DNA of 28,900 nucleotides, from contig JBHJOJ010000176.1 in the NCBI GenBank assembly GCA_050329835.1, positions 1 through 28,900 of the forward strand. The letters are read 5' to 3'. The position numbers and the translations under genes are program-made. Every line of letters begins with the position of its first letter. The first letter of the stretch is position 1. Positions 7,488 to 14,173 of the stretch are shown in pieces. The notes under the pieces are model-generated. The model did no database searches and was not told the origin of the DNA. It saw only the letters and a program-made list of their open reading frames with translations. This DNA is from JANNOG01 sp050329835 (GTDB taxonomy: Bacteria > Actinomycetota > Actinomycetes > Actinomycetales > JBBAYJ01).

Positions 7488-7568
7488 TCAGGGTGCCGAG
7501 AGGCGCCGCTCGAGGAAGACGCTCTCGGGGTCGGGCCGGTACGGCGGGAACGGCGGGATCCTGGTCAT
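7488..7568 (-). CDS. 26-codon ORF overlapping the rmuC stop (ATGA)
   Basis: Starts with an ATG overlapping the TGA of rmuC by the 4-base ATGA arrangement typical of translational coupling. It encodes 26 residues: a Pro-rich first half (MTRIPPFPPYRPDPE), then SVFLERRLSAP. No transmembrane segment or known motif. The same 4-bp overlaps join genuine gene pairs elsewhere in this window, which is the main support. It could also be chance or the head of a decayed gene. Confidence 0.4.
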   Translation of the reverse strand: MTRIPPFPPYRPDPESVFLERRLSAP

Positions 7569-8959
7569 GATGCCGCCCGGCCGGCGTCGCCGGTGCCGCG
7601 ACCGGTCACGGCCCGAAGCTCCCGGACGGCGCGCTCGAGCAGCTCGTCGCGGGAGTCGTCCAGGTCGTCCCCGGCGTCGTCCTCCGCCCTGTCGAGGCCG
7701 TTCAGGTCCGCCGCCTCACCGAACACGTCCATGGTCCCGAGCTCGTCCCTCGGTGCCGCGACCAGCTCGGGCGCGACGAACGCCCGCGCGTCCCGCTCGA
7801 CGAGCGGCGGGGCCGCCACGTCCCCGCTGAGGCCGAGGTCGTTCATCCGGCGCGCGGTGACGAGCAGCCGCCCCTCGAAGGAGCCGACGAACGTGTTGTA
7901 GGCGCCGACCGCCCGGTCCAGCGACCGGCCCAGCTTGTCGGCGTGGCCGGCGACGGTGCCGAGGCGGTCGTACAGCTGGCGGCCGAGGTCGAGCATCTGC
8001 TCGGCGTTCTCGTGCACCGCCTGCTCCCGCCAGGTCATGGCGACGGTCCGCAGCAGCGCGAGCAGCGTGACCGGCGTGACGACGACGACCTTGGCCGTCA
8101 TGGCGTCCTCGAGCAGCCCGGGGTCGGCGGCCACCGCGGTCGAGAGGATCGACTCGGCCGGGACGAAGCACACGACGAACTCCGGCGTCGCGGCGACCCC
8201 GGCCCAGTAGCGCTTCGCCGACAGCGCCGTGACGTGGGCGCGGAGCTTGCGGGCCTGGTCGGCGGCCGCCGCGTCGGCGTCCGCGCCGTCACCGGGGACG
8301 GCCAGCGGGGCCTTGGCGTCGACGACGACGCACCGGCCGTCGGGCAGCCGGACCACCATGTCGGGGCGGACGGTAGTGCCGTCCGGGCCGGTCATGGTGG
8401 CCTGGACGTCGAAGTCGACCCGCTGCACCATGCCGGCCGCCTCGACGATCCGGCGCAGCTGCACCTCGCCCCACGTGCCGCGGGTGTTCGACGAGCGCAG
8501 CGCCCCGGCGAGGGTGGCGGTCTGCTCCCGCAGCCCCTCGCCCATCTGCTGCACGGTGCGGATCTGCTCGGCCAGGCGGCCGGACGCCGAGCTGCGGTCC
8601 CGCTCCATCTCCGCGACCTGGCGCGCGATCGCGGTCAGCCGCTCGCCGAGCGGCCCGAGCGCCGCCGTGAGGGCGCCCGCCTCCCGGGCCGACGCCTCGC
8701 TCGCCGACGCCTGGGCGAGTGCGGCGTCGCGCTGCCCGACGGCCTCGGCCCGCGCCACCTCGGCGGCATGGGCACGCTCGCCGGCCAGGCGCGCCTCGGC
8801 GCGGGCGGCCTCGGCCACCGAGTCCGCCTCCCGGGCCTCCGCCCGGGCGTCGGCGAGGCGGGGGAGCAGCACGGCGCGGGCGACGAGCGCGCCCGCGGCC
8901 GCCCCGGCGGCCAGGGCGGCGACGACGAGGAGCGCGACGAGGAGGGCGGTCGTGTCCAT
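7565..8959 (-). CDS. rmuC: DNA recombination protein RmuC
   Basis: A 464-residue RmuC-family protein, a putative nuclease-fold protein that limits recombination at inverted repeats. Seen: an N-terminal transmembrane helix (residues 4-30), an Ala/Glu/Arg-rich coiled-coil (about 35-150), then the RmuC domain with SSNTRGTWGEVQLRRIVEAAGM, PDMVVRLPDGRCVVVDAKAPL (PD-(D/E)XK-like core), KRYWAGVAATPEFVVCFVPAES and VVVVTPVTLLALLRTVAMTWRE. The acidic tail (about 415-450) is longer than in E. coli. I chose ATG 8959 because the membrane helix follows at once; a GTG at 8989 would add ten unsupported residues. Confidence 0.93.
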   Translation of the reverse strand: MDTTALLVALLVVAALAAGAAAGALVARAVLLPRLADARAEAREADSVAEAARAEARLAGERAHAAEVARAEAVGQRDAALAQASASEASAREAGALTAALGPLGERLTAIARQVAEMERDRSSASGRLAEQIRTVQQMGEGLREQTATLAGALRSSNTRGTWGEVQLRRIVEAAGMVQRVDFDVQATMTGPDGTTVRPDMVVRLPDGRCVVVDAKAPLAVPGDGADADAAAADQARKLRAHVTALSAKRYWAGVAATPEFVVCFVPAESILSTAVAADPGLLEDAMTAKVVVVTPVTLLALLRTVAMTWREQAVHENAEQMLDLGRQLYDRLGTVAGHADKLGRSLDRAVGAYNTFVGSFEGRLLVTARRMNDLGLSGDVAAPPLVERDARAFVAPELVAAPRDELGTMDVFGEAADLNGLDRAEDDAGDDLDDSRDELLERAVRELRAVTGRGTGDAGRAAS

Positions 8960-8976
8960 GGCCGTCACCGTGCCAG

Positions 8977-9005
8977 GGGGGTCGGACACGGGCTGTCAGG
9001 CGCGC
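8977..9005 (+). repeat. Dispersed 29-nt repeat, copy A
   Basis: Matches 10129-10157 at 26 of 29 positions (first 15 and last 9 bases identical). It lies in the gap between the second GNAT gene and rmuC. Confidence 0.6.
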
Positions 9006-9017
9006 CCGGGCCCACTG

Positions 9018-9467
9018 TCACAGGGGCAGCCGGTAGCGCACCGTCGTGTCCGCCGCGACGAACTCGTCGTACAACGCCCGGGCGTCGGCGTTGTCCGCCC
9101 GGGTGTGCCAGTACAGGACCGACCAGCCCTGCTCGCGCCCCCGGTGCACGAGGTCCGCCAGGAGCGACCGGGCTGCCCCGCGCCGGCGGGCGGCGACGTC
9201 CACGAACAGGTCCTCCAGGTAGCACACCGGGTCGCGCCGGAAGGTCGAGAGGTGCAGCACCGACAGGGAGAAGCCGAGGACACCGCCGGCGTCGACCGCG
9301 AGCCGGCACGTCATCGGGACGTCCGGGTCGAGGGCGCGGCGCCACGTGAGGTCCCGCACGTCCGCCGCGACGGCGTGCCCGCGACCGTCGACGTAGCCGT
9401 GCCAGAGCTCCCGCCACCGGGCGACATCGCCGGGTGCGGCATCCCGCACGGCCACCGAGCCCGTCAT
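9018..9467 (-). CDS. GNAT-family N-acetyltransferase
   Basis: A 149-residue single-domain acetyltransferase. Seen: AVRDAAPGDVARWRELWHGY at the N-terminus, CYLEDLFVDVAARRRGAARSLLADLV at about 82-107 with the acetyl-CoA loop RRRGAA (the usual second glycine is replaced by Ala), and WHTRADNADARALYDEF, the motif-B helix of small-molecule GNATs. The sequence resembles diamine/aminoglycoside-type acetyltransferases, but the substrate cannot be inferred. The start is ATG 9467. It reads away from the VOC gene and towards rmuC. Confidence 0.88.
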   Translation of the reverse strand: MTGSVAVRDAAPGDVARWRELWHGYVDGRGHAVAADVRDLTWRRALDPDVPMTCRLAVDAGGVLGFSLSVLHLSTFRRDPVCYLEDLFVDVAARRRGAARSLLADLVHRGREQGWSVLYWHTRADNADARALYDEFVAADTTVRYRLPL

Positions 9468-9574
9468 CCGTCGAGCCTAGACGTCTCTGCCTCGGCCATC
9501 GCGGCCTCGCCTACCGGGCCGGAGCGCGCCGTGGCACGCTGGTTCTCGACGTCGACCGGGAGGAGGTGCGAGAC

Positions 9575-9613
9575 GTGACCACGACCATCTCGGCGCCTGC
9601 CTCCACCGGCTGA
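9575..9613 (+). CDS. 12-codon ORF with strong ribosome-binding site upstream of VOC gene
   Basis: GTG at 9575 is preceded by GGGAGGAGG (9558-9566), an ideal Shine-Dalgarno sequence at 8-nt spacing, better than that of most genes here. It encodes MTTTISAPASTG and stops at 9611-9613, 47 nt before the VOC ATG. It could be a leader peptide, the head of a deleted gene, or a real micro-protein. Confidence 0.4.
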   Translation: MTTTISAPASTG

Positions 9614-9660
9614 CGGGCCGTCGGTCGCGGGCGGGCGCCACTCCTCCGAGAGGTGTCTGA

Positions 9661-10047
9661 ATGGCTCTCCGAGTCAGGAACGTGACCATCGACTGTGCCG
9701 ACCCGTACCGTCTGGCGACCTTCTGGTCCCGGGCGACGGGTTTCGGTGAGGACCCGGACGAGGGCAACTCGCCGGGTGACCCCGAGGCGCTGCTGCTGGC
9801 GCCCGATGGGTCGCTCGGGTTGCTCTTCATCACGGTGCCCGAGGCGAGACGCGGCAACAACCGGCTCCACCTGGACCTCGTGCCCACCGACCGCCGCCGT
9901 GACGCGGAGGTCGACCGGCTGCTCGCCCTCGGGGCGACGCTGGTCGACGACCGCCGCCGCGGTGACGGCACCGGCTGGGTCGTCCTCGCCGACCCCGAGG
10001 GCAACGAGTTCTGCGTCGAGCGCAGCGACGCCGAGCGAGTGGCCTGA
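9661..10047 (+). CDS. VOC-family (glyoxalase-like) protein
   Basis: A 128-residue vicinal-oxygen-chelate fold protein of the actinobacterial glyoxalase-like subgroup. Seen: VRNVTIDCADPYRLATFWSRATGF at the start, NNRLHLDLVPTDR in the middle (the His-x-Asp strand), and WVVLADPEGNEFCVER at the end. These proteins are often described as bleomycin-resistance/dioxygenase-like, but their substrates are mostly unknown. A GAGAGG ribosome site ends 7 nt before the ATG. A strong hairpin follows directly after the stop. Confidence 0.88.
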   Translation: MALRVRNVTIDCADPYRLATFWSRATGFGEDPDEGNSPGDPEALLLAPDGSLGLLFITVPEARRGNNRLHLDLVPTDRRRDAEVDRLLALGATLVDDRRRGDGTGWVVLADPEGNEFCVERSDAERVA

Positions 10048-10049
10048 CT

Positions 10050-10086
10050 CTGGGGCGGGGTGGGCCAGTGGTCCGCCCCGCCCCAG
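10050..10086 (+). terminator. Perfect 11-bp hairpin after the VOC gene
   Basis: CTGGGGCGGGG (10050-10060) and CCCCGCCCCAG (10076-10086) pair perfectly around a 15-nt loop, beginning 3 nt after the stop codon. The U-run is absent, as is common in actinomycetes. Likely an intrinsic terminator. Confidence 0.6.
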
Positions 10087-10128
10087 CCACCAGGATCGGG
10101 TCTGTGGCGCCGTGACCGTGTCGTGCGA

Positions 10129-10157
10129 GGGGGTCGGACACGGTCCGCCAGGCGCGC
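10129..10157 (+). repeat. Dispersed 29-nt repeat, copy B
   Basis: Matches 8977-9005 at 26 of 29 positions. Here it also forms the right side of a small inverted repeat, CCGTGTC (10116-10122) with GACACGG (10137-10143). It lies just upstream of the Uma2 gene. Confidence 0.6.
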
Positions 10158-10176
10158 GGCGGACTACCATCGCGAT

Positions 10177-10779
10177 GTGAGCCTGCACGGAGTCGTCATG
10201 GATCCGGCGATGCCGGTCCGCGGCCTCGCCGTCGCCGAGTACGACGCCCTCGTCGCCAGTGGCGTCCTGGACGACCAGCGGCTGGAGCTGCTGGAAGGGG
10301 TCCTCGTCGAGATGGACACGCAGAGTCCGGAGCACGCGAACCTCACCGAGGAGTTGGCGCACTACCTGACGATCGGGCTCCACGTCGCCGGGCGCCGGGA
10401 CCTGGTGGTGAGGCAGCACTCCCCACTCTCCCTGCCGCCATGGTCGGAGCCGGAGCCGGACATCGCCGTCGTCGAACCGGCGCGGACCCGTCCCGGGCGG
10501 CATCCGACCACGGCACACCTGCTGGTCGAGGTGGCCTTCTCGAGCCGCGGTCGCGACCTCGTCCACAAGCCCCGGGTCTATGCGACTGCCGGGATCCCCG
10601 AACTCTGGGTCGTCGACCTGCACGCCGAGGAGACGGTCGTCCACCGTGATCCCCGGCCCGAGGACGGTGCGTACGGCGAGGTCCGCAGGGTGCCATGGCG
10701 GGCGGAGCTGGAGATCCTCGGGGTCGCGGTCCGCCTCGCCGACATCGCCGGGGGACCGGCACCGGAGCGCGGGCCGTAG
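10177..10779 (+). CDS. Uma2-family (DUF820) endonuclease-fold protein
   Basis: A 200-residue PD-(D/E)XK-fold protein of the Uma2 family, expanded in cyanobacteria and actinomycetes, of uncertain role. Seen: RLELLEGVLVEMDTQSPEHA near the start, the putative active site D95 (EPDIAVVEP), E118 (LLVEVAFSS) and K131 (HKPRVYATAGIPELWVVDL). The residues needed for nuclease activity are therefore all present. GTG 10177 is preferred because a TACCAT -10-like box at 10165-10170 is 6 nt upstream; ATG 10198 is an alternative. ychF follows 12 bp later. Confidence 0.88.
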   Translation: MSLHGVVMDPAMPVRGLAVAEYDALVASGVLDDQRLELLEGVLVEMDTQSPEHANLTEELAHYLTIGLHVAGRRDLVVRQHSPLSLPPWSEPEPDIAVVEPARTRPGRHPTTAHLLVEVAFSSRGRDLVHKPRVYATAGIPELWVVDLHAEETVVHRDPRPEDGAYGEVRRVPWRAELEILGVAVRLADIAGGPAPERGP

Positions 10780-10782
10780 ACT
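10777..10782 (+). promoter_or_regulatory. Candidate -10 box of ychF overlapping the Uma2 stop
   Basis: TAGACT starts with the Uma2 stop codon and ends 9 nt before the ychF GTG, fitting a short-leader or leaderless actinobacterial promoter. No convincing -35 is seen, and read-through from the Uma2 gene is also possible. Confidence 0.35.
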
Positions 10783-10791
10783 CGCCGTCCC

Positions 10792-11889
10792 GTGGCCCTG
10801 ACCATCGGGATCGTCGGCCTGCCGAACGTCGGCAAGTCCACCCTCTTCAACGCCCTCACCCGCAACGAGGTCCTGGCGGCGAACTACCCGTTCGCCACCA
10901 TCGACCCCAACGTGGGCATCGTCCCGCTGCCCGACCCGCGGCTGGAGGTCCTCGCGGGGATCCACGGCAGCGAGAAGGTCGTGCCCGCGACGGTGACGTT
11001 CGTCGACATCGCCGGCATCGTCCGCGGCGCCAGCGAGGGCCAGGGACTGGGCAACCAGTTCCTCGCCAACATCCGCGAGGCCGACGCGATCTGCCAGGTC
11101 GTGCGGGCATTCCACGACGACGACGTGGTCCACGTCGAGGGCCGCGTCGACCCCGCCTCGGACATGGAGACGATCCACACCGAGCTGATCCTGGCCGACC
11201 TCCAGACCCTGGAGAAGGCGGTCCCGCGGCTGGAGAAGGAGGTCCGCGGGAAGAAGGCGGATGCCGCAGTGCTGGACGCGGCGCGGGCGGCGGTCGACGT
11301 CCTGTCGTCGGGCACGACCCTGTTCGCGGGCGCGGCGCCGGCCGGGATCGACGTCGCGCTGCTCCGAGAGCTGTCGCTGCTCACGACCAAGCCGTTCCTC
11401 TACGTCTTCAACGTCGACGCCTCGGTGCTGGAGGACACGCCCGAGGCCAAGGCCCGGCGCGAGGAGCTCGCCGCCCTCGTCGCCCCCGCCGAGGCGATCG
11501 TCCTCGACGCCCAGTTCGAGTCCGAGCTGGCCGGGCTGGAGGCCGAGGATGCCCGCGAGCTGCTGGAGTCCAGCGGCCAGGACGAGGCAGGTCTCGACAA
11601 GCTCGCCCGGGTCGGGTTCGCGACCCTCGGGCTGCAGACCTATCTCACCGCCGGGCCGAAGGAGTCCCGCGCCTGGACGATCCGCCGGGGCGCCACCGCG
11701 CCGGAGGCGGCGGGCGTCATCCACACCGACTTCCAGCGCGGCTTCATCAAGGCCGAGGTCGTGTCCTACGACGCGCTGGTGGCCGCCGGCTCGATGGCCG
11801 AGGCGAAGGCCCGTGGGCAGGTGCGCATCGAGGGCAAGGACTACGTCATGCAGGACGGTGACGTGGTCGAGTTCCGCTTCAACGTGTGA
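10792..11889 (+). CDS. ychF: Redox-regulated ATPase YchF (OLA1 family)
   Basis: A 365-residue universally conserved Obg-related P-loop ATPase that associates with ribosomes and affects stress responses. Seen: G1 GLPNVGKS at 9-16, G2/G3 region with FVDIAGIVRGASEGQGLGNQFLA, and G4 NVDA in place of NKxD, the change that makes the family bind ATP. A coiled-coil follows, then the C-terminal TGS domain (QTYLTAGPKESRAWTI, VIHTDFQRGFIKAEVVSYD, GKDYVMQDGDVVEFRFNV). Length is standard. The last 58 bases are repeated in diverged form 446 bp downstream, within a decayed region. Confidence 0.97.
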   Translation: MALTIGIVGLPNVGKSTLFNALTRNEVLAANYPFATIDPNVGIVPLPDPRLEVLAGIHGSEKVVPATVTFVDIAGIVRGASEGQGLGNQFLANIREADAICQVVRAFHDDDVVHVEGRVDPASDMETIHTELILADLQTLEKAVPRLEKEVRGKKADAAVLDAARAAVDVLSSGTTLFAGAAPAGIDVALLRELSLLTTKPFLYVFNVDASVLEDTPEAKARREELAALVAPAEAIVLDAQFESELAGLEAEDARELLESSGQDEAGLDKLARVGFATLGLQTYLTAGPKESRAWTIRRGATAPEAAGVIHTDFQRGFIKAEVVSYDALVAAGSMAEAKARGQVRIEGKDYVMQDGDVVEFRFNV

Positions 11890-11890
11890 G
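11832..11890 (+). repeat. 3' end of ychF, copy 1 of a duplicated segment
   Basis: The functional copy of a 59-nt segment that recurs at 12336-12395 (53 of 59 aligned bases match, plus one inserted T in the second copy). It codes for the final residues of YchF, including its stop codon. Confidence 0.85.
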
Positions 11891-11900
11891 GCGTGGAGTC

Positions 11901-12335
11901 ATGACGGAGCGAGCCGGCGACGATGCCGGAGTTCCGGCTGACCAGGTCGAGTACCACCGGGCCGTGGCGTCCGAGCATCTCGACGGTGCGCTGGACGAAC
12001 CGGGCGCGGACGAACTGCACGCGGCGGCGGGAGTTCACGCGCCGCGGGACCGTTCCGGAGCTGGCGTGCGGCCCAGGTGTACGGATGCCGTTGTTGCTGT
12101 CGCGGGCGTCGCACCTGACGGCGGTCGACGCTTCCCCGGAGATGCTCGCGCTGGCCCAGGCGCGGATCGGGCCGAGCGAGCGGGTGCGATTCGTACACGC
12201 GGACCTGTTCGACCGGGAGCCGGACCAGCGGTACGACGCCGTGTTCATGGGGTGCTGGCTGTCCCACGTGCCGTGGAGCAGGTTCGCCGCGTTCTGGCAG
12301 TTCGTGGATCGGTGCCTGCTCCCGGACGGGAAGAT
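11901..12335 (+). pseudogene. Frameshifted, 3'-truncated class I SAM methyltransferase
   Basis: Begins at ATG 11901, 11 nt after the ychF stop. The first reading frame gives VEYHRAVASEHLDGALDEPG and ADELHAAAGVHAPR, then at 12045-12048 one base appears lost. The adjacent frame continues with GTVPELACGPGVRMPLLL (motif I, SAM-binding GxGx-type loop), HLTAVDASPEMLALAQARIG (motif II acidic residue), VRFVHADLF, then YDAVFMGCWLSHVPWSRFAAFW and DRCLLPDGKM. The C-terminal third of the domain is missing: the coding sequence runs straight into a copy of the ychF 3' end. Neither frame alone gives a complete enzyme, so I call it broken. Confidence 0.75.
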
Positions 12336-12395
12336 GGGCGAGGACTACGTCATGTCAGGACGGCGACGTCGTGGGGTTCCGCCTCAACGTGTGAG
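12336..12395 (+). repeat. Diverged second copy of the ychF 3' end
   Basis: Aligns to 11832-11890 with six substitutions and one inserted T at 12355. Correcting the insertion would give GEDYVMQDGDVVGFRLNV and the same TGA stop, close to the true YchF C-terminus. It sits at the truncation point of the methyltransferase pseudogene. Confidence 0.85.
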
Positions 12396-12407
12396 CCCCG
12401 CGGGAGC

Positions 12408-12473
12408 GATCCGGAGCAGACGCGGGTCGGCGCGGACGACCAGATCCGGTTCGTCCGCGCCGACCTCGTCGAG
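12408..12473 (+). pseudogene. Second methyltransferase fragment
   Basis: About 22 codons (DPEQTRVGADDQIRFVRADL) that match the PEMLALAQARIGPSERVRFVHADL region of the upstream pseudogene. It begins 15 nt after the duplicated ychF stop, without motif I or any start. It is best read as the remains of a second ychF-3'/methyltransferase unit with an internal deletion. The 25 bp that follow, up to the convergent glycosidase gene, hold only a small stem. Confidence 0.5.
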
Positions 12474-12485
12474 GGTTCCGGGGTG

Positions 12486-12500
12486 GAGCCGCGAAGGCTC
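12486..12500 (-). terminator. Short hairpin at the end of the GH10-like gene
   Basis: GAGCC (12486-12490) pairs with GGCTC (12496-12500) around GCGAA, overlapping the stop codon. The stem is only 5 bp, so this is a weak candidate. Confidence 0.25.
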
Positions 12501-13953
12501 AGTCCTCGGCCAGTGCCTGCCTCATCGCCTCATAGGCCGGCTTCGGTGTCCCGTCGCTGAAGAAGACCTGGGCCTTGGCCTCGTTCGCCTGCTCGTCCAT
12601 GGAGTCCTCGCGCAGCCCCCACAGGGTGACGATCTCGACGCCGGCCTCCTCCGCTGCTCGCATGAGCCCGTAGGCGGTCTCACGCTGGGCCTCCTGTGCC
12701 TCGGGGCTGCCGGGTTCGTAGCCCTCGGTGTAGAAGTCCACCTCACCCAGGTGCACCTCGAGACCCAGCTCCTGGTAGCGACGGACGTTCTCGAGGAAGC
12801 CGTCCCAGTTGTAGGAGCCGTCCTGGTTCTGGGCGTAGGAGTACTCGGCGGGCACCTCACCGGGCGGGTAGGCGTTCATGTGCATCTGCAGCTCGATGAC
12901 GTCAAGCTGGACACCCGACGCGAGTAGGTGGCGCACGAGCTGGTACGTGGCGTCGTATTTCGTGGCGCCGGGGATTTCGTTCCGGTTCTCCCGCAGTCCC
13001 AGCTTGCCGGGGAAGGCCTCGTCAGCGTATTCGAAGGCTGTGCGGATGTAGACGGGGTGCTCGCTCAGCGGCGCCGCGTCACCGCTCAGGCCGGACTGGT
13101 CGGGTTCCATGCCGAGCTCGTTCCAGAGCGTCGAGACGTACTGACCCTCGGGCGCGAACGGCTCGTTCACCACCGTCCAGTAGTCGACGGTCTCCGCCTG
13201 CTCGGACACTCCCTCGATCGCGGCCGGGATGTTCTGCTCGAGCTCCTCGGGGCTCATGCCCGCCGCGGACTCCTGCAACCACTCCGGTAGGTAGTGCTGC
13301 GCCCCGAAGGGCAGCCACGAATGGACGGCCATCTCTCGCTCGTCTGCCCAGGTCACCACCTCGGCGTACTGCGTCATCGATTCCTGGTTGAATTCCGATG
13401 GCCCGGTCCAGCTGCCGTACCAGTGCTGGGGGGTGGACACCAGCGACATGTTCTGCTCGATGATCGGACCGTCGTTCTCGAACAGGTTGCCCCAGTTGCT
13501 GTGGGCCCCGATCGTCATCCCCTGGGGGGCCAGGTCCTGCAGGCCGCCGTCCGGGGCCGGCTCACGGCTGGCGGAGGCGTCGCCGGTGGCGGTCATGTCG
13601 CCGGTGGGGGAGGCCTCGCCGGTGGGGCAGGGTTCGGCGGTGGGGGTGGGTTCGGCGGTGGCGGTGGGCTCGGCGGTGGCGGTCATGTCGCCGCTGGGGG
13701 TCATGTCGCCGGTGGGAGGGGCGCCGGTGGGAGGGATGTCGGTGGGAGGGGCGTCGGTGGGAGGACAGACCCCACCGGAGGGAGACGCTTCCCCCGGCGG
13801 TGGGCTCTCCCTCCCCAGGGCACCCGAGAGGCCGGTGGGGGCGCACCCGCCGAGGAGGATCGCCGTCATCAGCGCGGCCGCGCACCCGACGAGTCGAGCC
13901 CCGCGGGCCGGATGAGAATGTGGGGTGGTGTCGACTGGAACTGGTCCTGTCAT
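12499..13953 (-). CDS. GH10-like endo-xylanase lipoprotein with repetitive linker
   Basis: A 484-residue secreted glycosidase. A signal peptide with lipobox LLGGC (C37) predicts attachment to the outer face of the membrane. A low-complexity linker (about 50-135) of PPTxx and TATAEP repeats carries two lone cysteines. The catalytic region has GH10 marks: acid/base E264 in YWTVVNEPF, IELQMHMNAYP, nucleophile E404 in LEVHLGEVDFY, and a late TLWGLREDSM. Two normally conserved GH10 segments are altered: ENxMKW reads EQNMSLVST, and the WHSQ strand reads PFGAQHYLPEWL. Polysaccharide specificity may therefore differ from xylan. ATG 13953 is used; GTG 13962 is possible. Confidence 0.82.
   Translation of the reverse strand: MTGPVPVDTTPHSHPARGARLVGCAAALMTAILLGGCAPTGLSGALGRESPPPGEASPSGGVCPPTDAPPTDIPPTGAPPTGDMTPSGDMTATAEPTATAEPTPTAEPCPTGEASPTGDMTATGDASASREPAPDGGLQDLAPQGMTIGAHSNWGNLFENDGPIIEQNMSLVSTPQHWYGSWTGPSEFNQESMTQYAEVVTWADEREMAVHSWLPFGAQHYLPEWLQESAAGMSPEELEQNIPAAIEGVSEQAETVDYWTVVNEPFAPEGQYVSTLWNELGMEPDQSGLSGDAAPLSEHPVYIRTAFEYADEAFPGKLGLRENRNEIPGATKYDATYQLVRHLLASGVQLDVIELQMHMNAYPPGEVPAEYSYAQNQDGSYNWDGFLENVRRYQELGLEVHLGEVDFYTEGYEPGSPEAQEAQRETAYGLMRAAEEAGVEIVTLWGLREDSMDEQANEAKAQVFFSDGTPKPAYEAMRQALAED
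13579..13764 (-). repeat. Short tandem repeats encoding the GH10-like protein linker
   Basis: 15-bp units (PPTDA, PPTDI, PPTGA, PPTGD) followed by about 18-bp units (TATAEP, TATAEP, TPTAEP, CPTGEA) and DMTATGD-type repeats. Such arrays can change copy number by slippage, altering tether length between the lipid anchor and the enzyme. Confidence 0.7.
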
Positions 13954-14173
13954 GAGTCGCACACGCGGTCCGGGCGCGCCCGGGTTTCAGGCCCCAGGGC
14001 CCAGAGCGAGGTGAGGACTCGCCCGGCTCGGGCGACGCCCTCCGGGCCCGCTCGGCGTGGTGCCGGGCCGGCGCCCCGTGCCCGGCGTCGGCCTGGCGTC
14101 AGCCCGGGCCACCGCCACCGACAGCCGGCCCGAACGGTCGGTCAAGGCGCCACCGCTCCGGAGACCGCCGGCA

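Noticed and set aside
9481..9660. tRNA or structured RNA gene in the gap upstream of the VOC gene
   Set aside because: No cloverleaf, T-loop sequence or recognisable riboswitch core could be found by eye.
11886..12560. 224-codon ORF downstream of ychF as an intact gene
   Set aside because: Only its first 50 codons look like methyltransferase; the conserved motifs continue in another frame, so it is treated as a pseudogene.
13954..14173. Possible small gene in the 220-bp gap upstream of the GH10-like gene
   Set aside because: Open frames there give only Arg/Pro/Gly-rich products with no ribosome site or motif.
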